Below the pieces are notes generated by a model. It was not told the origin of the DNA, did not search any database, and saw nothing but the letters and a program-made list of their open reading frames with translations. Positions 59,718-64,000 of a stretch of 64,000 nt of DNA are shown piece after piece. Positions within the stretch are counted from its first letter, which is position 1. Each line of letters starts with the position of its first letter. Where the stretch lies: the NCBI RefSeq assembly GCF_013410035.1, contig NZ_JACCBW010000002.1, forward strand, positions 124,001 to 188,000. Direction: 5' to 3'. The stretch comes from Nocardioides cavernae (lineage in GTDB: Bacteria > Actinomycetota > Actinomycetes > Propionibacteriales > Nocardioidaceae). Position numbers and translations under genes: made by a program.

Positions 59718-60956
59718 TCAGACCCCGACGTTGTGCTGGAAGTGGTCGAGGTTGGCGCGGTAGGACTTGTAGGCGTTGCGCCACTGGACGCGGCCGATCG
59801 CGGGCTCGCTCGGGTCGAACCTCGACTGGTCCCACGGCTCGAAGTAGCCGATCTGCCGGTTGCCCTTCGGGTTCTGGTCGTAGCCGCGGCCGACCTGGAA
59901 GTGACCGCTCGCGTCGTCGTCGAGGTAGGGGTAGTACTGCTTGAGCAGCACCGGGTGCAGGACGACGGGTGCGCGGTAGTCGTGGACGTGCCGCATCATC
60001 AGCCGGTACCACTGCTTGAAGGTGAGGTCGCTGACGTCGAGCACCACGTAGGGGCCGGCGTGGTCCTCCTCGTCGTAGTCGGTCTGGTTGTTGATCACGC
60101 GCACCATGTCGGAGATCGCCGTACCGGCGCTGGTGGTGCCGAGCCGGCGGGCCCAGTAGCGCTGGTTCTTCTTCTCCCCCCGCGAGCCCCAGCCGATGGC
60201 CTGCATCGTCGCGGGGCCGCACCACCAGGTCTCGTTCTGCGACCGGGCGACCCTGCTGGTCAGGATCTTGGAGCGCGTGGGGTACGACCCACCGAACCCG
60301 CCGCGTGCCTGCGGGTCCGGGGCCGCCACCTCCGGGTGGCGCTCGGCGAAGTCGTCCGGCAGGGGGACGCCCTGGATCTCGTGGCGCAGCAGCCAGACCT
60401 TGCCGACGGCCTGGGCGGCGGCGGTGAGCTCGGCCCGCTCGGCCTCGGCGCGCTCGGCGGGCGTACGACCCTGCGCCCGGGCGAGGATGCCGTCGGCGTC
60501 GAGGTCGCCGGTGCGCTCGCCCTGCGGGCCGGGCCGCGCGGCGAGCCGGGCGGCCAGCTCCTCGCGGGGTTGGCGGGTCCACCCGAAGCCGAGGCAGTAG
60601 CGCTGGCCCTCGAACCGCGCGCACCGCACCACCTCGCTCGCCACGGCCGTACGCCCGCGCGCGCGGTCGAGGCGCGCGGCCGCCGCCAGCACGCGCTCGA
60701 TCTCGGCGCGCATCGCCGCCGTCACCCTGCCGCGCCCGGGTGCGGCCGGTGCCGACGTGGCCTCGGCCGACGGTGCGATCCCGCCGCGGTCCTCGTCGCG
60801 GTCACCGCTGTCGGGCAGGAGCGGCACGGTGCCGATCGTCAGGGCCAGGGCAGCCGCGGCGATCGTGGCCGGGTGCCGCCACAGCGGGCGCTCCCGGTCG
60901 CCGTCGGCGATCCGGTGCGCGAGGGCGCGGGTGAGGGCGCGGGGAAGTGCGGGCAT
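59718..60956 (-). CDS. C39-family (papain-like) exported peptidase
   Basis: 412 residues. A membrane segment near 30-48 (TIAAAALALTIGTVPLL) anchors or exports the protein. The papain-like active site is C246 in ETWWCGPATMQAIG and H352 in GHFQVGRGYD. C39-like enzymes cleave peptides, often leaders of antimicrobials or wall peptides; an oxyanion Gln precedes the Cys. A lipoprotein follows directly. Upstream of the start lie two 13-base direct repeats. Confidence 0.8.
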   Translation of the reverse strand: MPALPRALTRALAHRIADGDRERPLWRHPATIAAAALALTIGTVPLLPDSGDRDEDRGGIAPSAEATSAPAAPGRGRVTAAMRAEIERVLAAAARLDRARGRTAVASEVVRCARFEGQRYCLGFGWTRQPREELAARLAARPGPQGERTGDLDADGILARAQGRTPAERAEAERAELTAAAQAVGKVWLLRHEIQGVPLPDDFAERHPEVAAPDPQARGGFGGSYPTRSKILTSRVARSQNETWWCGPATMQAIGWGSRGEKKNQRYWARRLGTTSAGTAISDMVRVINNQTDYDEEDHAGPYVVLDVSDLTFKQWYRLMMRHVHDYRAPVVLHPVLLKQYYPYLDDDASGHFQVGRGYDQNPKGNRQIGYFEPWDQSRFDPSEPAIGRVQWRNAYKSYRANLDHFQHNVGV

Positions 60957-60997
60957 GGGGAAGACCTTCGATCCGAGAAGACGGACGCCCCACTGTC

Positions 60998-61037
60998 CCC
61001 TCTGGTCACAGAAGGCGCAAGTCTCCCTCCGGTCACA
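60998..61037 (-). promoter_or_regulatory. Direct repeats CCCTCYGGTCACA upstream of the C39 peptidase
   Basis: CCCTCTGGTCACA (60998-61010) and CCCTCCGGTCACA (61025-61037), 27 bases apart, read TGTGACC on the coding strand. Possible activator sites. Confidence 0.35.
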
Positions 61038-61047
61038 CGTCCATGCC

Positions 61048-61107
61048 CCCGAGCGGTGAGTGAGACACGTTTCGGCGCGCGAAAAGGTGTCTCACGCACC
61101 GCTCGGG
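61048..61107. repeat. Palindromic repeat B, copy 2 (downstream of tRNA-Gly)
   Basis: Arms of 21 bases at 61048-61068 and 61087-61107 pair with one mismatch around an 18-base loop that contains TTTCG/CGAAA. The arms match copy 1 (27120-27171). It lies downstream of the minus-strand tRNA and could end its transcript. Confidence 0.85.
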
Positions 61108-61197
61108 CCGGCAGCGGCCTCGTGCGCGCGGGCGGGGGTCTCGGCACGACAGAGGGAGGCCGCGACGGCGTCGCTGCCTCCCTCTGATCCTGCTCGG

Positions 61198-61270
61198 AGC
61201 GGATGACGAGACTCGAACTCGCGACATCGACCTTGGGAAGGTCGCGCTCTACCAACTGAGCTACATCCGC
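61198..61270 (-). tRNA. tRNA-Gly (anticodon CCC)
   Basis: Cloverleaf read on the minus strand: acceptor GCGGATG / CATCCGC, D arm GCTCAGTTGGTAGAGC, anticodon stem CGACC / GGTCG with loop TTCCCAA (anticodon CCC), and T arm around TCGAACTCGC. CCA is not encoded. Reads GGG codons. A TAGTGT box lies 19-30 bases upstream (61301-61296). Confidence 0.9.
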
Positions 61271-61312
61271 ATGCCGTACGAGGACGGCGGGCCGAACACT
61301 ACCCGACCCCGG

Positions 61313-62086
61313 TCACCCGACCTCGCGGGAGACCCGGGAGAGGTCCGGGTGCTTGGGCGAGACGGTGTCGCCGGAGGAGCGCCCGGTGACCCGGCGGTGC
61401 ACCCACGGCACGAGGAACTCGCGGGTCCACTGGGCGTTCGCGGCCCACTGCCCGCGGCGGTCGAGGGTCGGCAGCGGCTCGATGACGGGCGCCGGGACGC
61501 TGTGCGTGACGCCGAGCGCGTCGAGGACGTGCCGGGCGATGTAGGTGTGGCCGAGCGCGTTGAGGTGCATCCGGTCGGTGTCCATCGCGCCGGCGATCTC
61601 GACGTCGCGCATCCGCCACATGTCGACGAGGGTGACGCCGTGCCGGTCGGCGATCTCGCGGACCCACTCGTTGAAGATCGCCATCCGGCCGCGGACGGGG
61701 CCGTAGATGCCGCCGCTGCCCGGGTCGTAGACGGTGAACATCACCACCCGCGCGCCGGTCGCGACGAGGCGTGCGACGGCGGCGTCGTACGTCGCGGCGA
61801 GGGCGTCGATGTCGACGCGGGGTCGCAGCACGTCGTTGCCGCCGCCGTGGATGGTGATCAGGTCCGGCTCGAGGGCGATGGCGGGCTCGACCTGCTCGTC
61901 GACGATCGCGCCCAGCTTACGACCGCGGATCGCGAGGTTGGCGTAACCGAAGTCGTCGGTCTGCTCGGCGAGCACGGCGGCCACCCGGTCGGCCCAGCCG
62001 CGCAGGCCGTTGGGGCGCGCGGGGTCCGGGTCGCCGACGCCCTCGGTGAAGGAGTCGCCCAGGGCGACGTAGCGGTGGAAGGTCAC
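61313..62086 (-). CDS. SGNH/GDSL-family hydrolase
   Basis: 257 residues. Block I GDSF with the nucleophile Ser, block III GGGND, and block V with D/H in [10 protein letters not shown]. These enzymes hydrolyse esters (lipids or acetylated sugars); this one has no signal peptide, so it is probably cytoplasmic. GTG 62086 follows CACAAT at 6 bases. It diverges from dcd across 56 bases. The last residues sit just before the tRNA promoter. Confidence 0.88.
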   Translation of the reverse strand: MTFHRYVALGDSFTEGVGDPDPARPNGLRGWADRVAAVLAEQTDDFGYANLAIRGRKLGAIVDEQVEPAIALEPDLITIHGGGNDVLRPRVDIDALAATYDAAVARLVATGARVVMFTVYDPGSGGIYGPVRGRMAIFNEWVREIADRHGVTLVDMWRMRDVEIAGAMDTDRMHLNALGHTYIARHVLDALGVTHSVPAPVIEPLPTLDRRGQWAANAQWTREFLVPWVHRRVTGRSSGDTVSPKHPDLSRVSREVG

Positions 62087-62129
62087 CCGACCATTGTGAT
62101 CAACCCTCCACGCGCCCGCGCAGCAGGGC

Positions 62130-62135
62130 TAGGGT
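62130..62135 (+). promoter_or_regulatory. Leaderless -10 box TAGGGT
   Basis: TAGGGT ends 7 bases before GTG 62143 (dcd). Confidence 0.55.
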
Positions 62136-62142
62136 CGGCCGC

Positions 62143-62718
62143 GTGCTGCTCTCCGATCGTGACATCACCGCTGAGATCGACGCCGGCCGGATCGGCCTCG
62201 AGCCGTGGGAGCCGGCGATGATGCAGCCCTCGAGCGTCGACGTGCGCCTCGACCGCTACTTCCGCGTCTTCGAGAATCACCGCTACCCGCACATCGACCC
62301 GGCGGCCGACCAGTCCGAGCTGACCCGCGAGGTCGAGCCGGAGGGCGACGAGCCGTTCATCCTGCACCCGGGCGAGTTCGTCCTCGGCTCGACGTACGAG
62401 GTGGTGTCGCTGCCCGACGACATCGCCGCGCGCGTCGAGGGCAAGTCGTCCCTGGGCCGCCTCGGGCTGTTGACCCACGCCACCGCCGGCTTCGTGGACC
62501 CCGGGTTCTCCGGCCACGTGACGCTCGAGCTGGCCAACGTCGCGACGCTGCCGATCAAGCTCTACCCCGGGATGAAGATCGGCCAGTTCTGCTTCTTCCG
62601 GCTCTCCTCGCCGAGCGAGCACCCGTACGGCTCGGAGAAGTACGGCTCGCGCTACCAGGGCCAGCGCGGCCCGACCCCGAGCCGGTCGTTCCAGAGCTTC
62701 CACCGCACGCGGATCTGA
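62143..62718 (+). CDS. dcd: dCTP deaminase (actinobacterial, dUMP-forming type)
   Basis: 191 residues. The trimeric dUTPase-like fold shows [21 protein letters not shown], the catalytic stretch [18 protein letters not shown] and IGQFCFF. It deaminates dCTP; actinobacterial homologues also hydrolyse the product to dUMP. The leaderless -10 TAGGGT supports GTG 62143. A palindrome follows the stop. Confidence 0.92.
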   Translation: MLLSDRDITAEIDAGRIGLEPWEPAMMQPSSVDVRLDRYFRVFENHRYPHIDPAADQSELTREVEPEGDEPFILHPGEFVLGSTYEVVSLPDDIAARVEGKSSLGRLGLLTHATAGFVDPGFSGHVTLELANVATLPIKLYPGMKIGQFCFFRLSSPSEHPYGSEKYGSRYQGQRGPTPSRSFQSFHRTRI

Positions 62719-62755
62719 GCGCGTGGAGCGCGGTGCTCCAGTCCATCCGTGCGGT

Positions 62756-62779
62756 TTAGGTCACACCCCCGTGACCTAA
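62756..62779. terminator. Inverted repeat TTAGGTCAC / GTGACCTAA after dcd
   Basis: Perfect 9-bp arms with a 6-base spacer, 38 bases after dcd and upstream of the siderophore operon. It could terminate dcd or be an operator. Confidence 0.45.
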
Positions 62780-62804
62780 TTGGCACCTGTGTGGTTAGGC
62801 TCTC

Positions 62805-62823
62805 CTAAGTTAGCCTCACCTTG
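62805..62823 (+). promoter_or_regulatory. DtxR/IdeR-type iron box before the siderophore-binding gene
   Basis: The 19 bases CTAAGTTAGCCTCACCTTG match the iron box TTAGGTTAGCCTAACCTAA at 14 of 19 positions, 23 bases upstream of ATG 62847. Expect repression when iron is plentiful. Confidence 0.7.
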
Positions 62824-62846
62824 CCACCCCTGCACACGGAGCCACC

Positions 62847-63908
62847 ATGAAGCGAAGTCTCACCGCGCCCACGTTCGTCAAGGTCGCCGCAGCCACCCTC
62901 CTGCTCGCCGCCGTCTCCGGCTGCAGCACCGGATCCACCGAGTCGAACGCGACCGACAGCGAGCCCACCGCGGCGAGCAGCGCCGACGCCGACGCCTTCC
63001 CCGTGACCATCGAGCACGCGCTGGGCGAGACGACGATCGAGGCCGAGCCGACCCGCGTCTTCGCGCTGGGCTACGCCGAGGCCGACTACCCGCTCTCGCT
63101 GGGCGTGGTGCCGGTCGGTGCCGACAAGATCGAGTACGCCGGCAACGACAACTTCTCCTCCGAGTGGTTCGACGCCGAGCTGGCCGAGCTGGGCGGCGAG
63201 CAGCCGGAGCGCTTCAGCACCGCCGACGGCGTCCCGGTCGACGAGATCGTCAAGCTCCAGCCCGACCTGGTGACCGCGACGCAGTCCGGGATCACGCAGG
63301 AGGAGTACGACAAGCTCACCGAGGCCGGCATCCCCGTCGTCGCCTACCCCGACGCGCCCTACAACACGACCTGGCAGGAGTCGCTGGAGATGGTCGGCGA
63401 GGCCCTGGGCCGCTCCGACCTGGCCGAGGAGGTCAAGGCGGAGACCGAGCAGGCGATCGCCGACACCGCGGCGAAGTACCCCCAGCTCGAGGGCAAGACG
63501 TTCACCTTCGCCGGTCCCAACGCCGACCCGTCGTCGTTCTACGTCTACACCTCGATGGACAACCGCCCCCGGCTGCTCGTCGAGCTCGGGATGGAGAACT
63601 CCCCGCTGGTCGAGGAGCGCAGCGAGCCCGGCCAGTTCCTCTTCAACATCTCCGCCGAGCGCACCGAGCAGCTCGACGCCGACGTGTTCCTCACCTACGC
63701 CAACTCCGAGGCCAACCTGAAGGAGCTCGCGGAGGACCCGCTCGTCCAGCAGATCCCCGCGGTCGCCGACAACCGCTGGTACGCCACGGTCGACGTGACC
63801 GAGGCCGTCGGCTTCTCGGCCCCGTCCCCGCTGTCCCTGCCGAGCGCCCTCGAGCGCTACGTCCCCAAGGTCGCCGCGGCGGTCGACGGCGACGGCTCCA
63901 CCCCCTGA
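62847..63908 (+). CDS. Iron-siderophore ABC transporter substrate-binding lipoprotein
   Basis: 353 residues with lipobox AVSGC. The FhuD/BtuF-like fold is seen in TRVFALGYAEADYPLSLGVVPVG, VDEIVKLQPDLV and SDLAEEVKAETEQAI, ending with SLPSALERYVPKVAAA. It delivers ferric siderophore to the permease encoded next. The iron box upstream gives Fur/DtxR-type control. The typical glutamate salt-bridge residues of this class are not checked. ATG 62847 is the first start after the iron box. Confidence 0.88.
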   Translation: MKRSLTAPTFVKVAAATLLLAAVSGCSTGSTESNATDSEPTAASSADADAFPVTIEHALGETTIEAEPTRVFALGYAEADYPLSLGVVPVGADKIEYAGNDNFSSEWFDAELAELGGEQPERFSTADGVPVDEIVKLQPDLVTATQSGITQEEYDKLTEAGIPVVAYPDAPYNTTWQESLEMVGEALGRSDLAEEVKAETEQAIADTAAKYPQLEGKTFTFAGPNADPSSFYVYTSMDNRPRLLVELGMENSPLVEERSEPGQFLFNISAERTEQLDADVFLTYANSEANLKELAEDPLVQQIPAVADNRWYATVDVTEAVGFSAPSPLSLPSALERYVPKVAAAVDGDGSTP

Positions 63909-63923
63909 TCGGCGACCGACGCG

Positions 63924-64000
63924 ATGGCGATCACCACCACCGAGCTGCTCGACCGGCCGCGGAGCTCCTCCGCGTCCGGCCCGGCGACGGCGTACGCCGT
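63924..64000 (+). CDS. FecCD-type siderophore permease, start only
   Basis: ATG 63924 opens a frame of 25 codons (MAITTTELLDRPRSSSASG...) that runs out of the window. The position right after the binding-protein gene suggests the permease of the same operon; the sequence alone does not prove it. Confidence 0.4.
   Translation, partial: MAITTTELLDRPRSSSASGPATAYA

Noticed and set aside
62756..62779. TTAGGTCAC/GTGACCTAA as a second iron box
   Set aside because: It lacks the AGCC/GGCT core of DtxR-type boxes; it is better read as a terminator or unknown operator.
1..64000. CRISPR arrays, transposases or prophage
   Set aside because: No regularly spaced direct repeats, Cas, integrase or transposase proteins were found; the phage holin family protein at 13528 is a chromosomal family.

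Overview
The window is chromosomal DNA of a very GC-rich actinobacterium, most likely Nocardioides or another Nocardioidaceae. This rests on near-exclusive G/C in third codon positions, many GTG starts, tight GTGA/ATGA/TGATG overlaps, a mycothiol-type enzyme, a DtxR/IdeR-type iron box, a bifunctional-type dCTP deaminase and paired coiled-coil polarity proteins. No phage, plasmid, transposase, rRNA or CRISPR is seen. One tRNA (Gly, anticodon CCC) is present.

Layout. 1-8.1 kb: end of a HelR-like RNA polymerase-recycling ATPase, a secreted GH16-like glycosidase, an EamA exporter, a sugar-nucleotide epimerase, an orphan PhzE-type ADIC synthase and a sulfatase lipoprotein. 8.2-17.6 kb: pabA-pabB, a two-component system, a holin/phosphatase/fructosamine kinase operon, VanZ-hisC, and a repressor-MFS operon with a clear operator. 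17.7-27.1 kb: phosphoesterase and glutathionyl-reductase facing apart, the E1a-E1b-E2 2-oxoacid dehydrogenase operon, a reductase and two long coiled-coil proteins. 27.2-32.1 kb: an envelope signalling block (M1 lipoprotein peptidase, ECF sigma, Ser/Thr kinase, two paralogous anchored proteins). 32.2-37.8 kb: amidohydrolase, a repeat cluster with a truncated acetyltransferase, and a PucR regulator facing a ferredoxin reductase/acyl-CoA desaturase operon. 37.9-50.1 kb: surface-protein region with three paralogous multi-module secreted proteins. 50.1-53.5 kb: ABC transporter with its own two-component system. 53.6-64 kb: FadE5-like acyl-CoA dehydrogenase, TauE/Rrf2 pair, DUF2461, lipoprotein, C39 peptidase, tRNA, SGNH hydrolase, dcd and the start of an iron-siderophore import operon.

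Two general signals stand out. First, about sixteen genes have a TANNNT hexamer ending 6-7 bases before the start codon, the signature of leaderless transcription; in one case two divergent genes share an eight-base overlapping pair of -10 boxes. Second, the gene ends carry long inverted repeats, some in recognisable copies. One 67-bp element occurs twice, identical, and both copies are read as protein: one lies in frame inside pabB and the other supplies the tail and stop codon of an MFS transporter. These repeats, the paralogous surface-protein cluster with its conserved upstream hairpins, and the kinase/sigma envelope block are the most interesting parts. All functional calls are from reading motifs by eye, with no database search.
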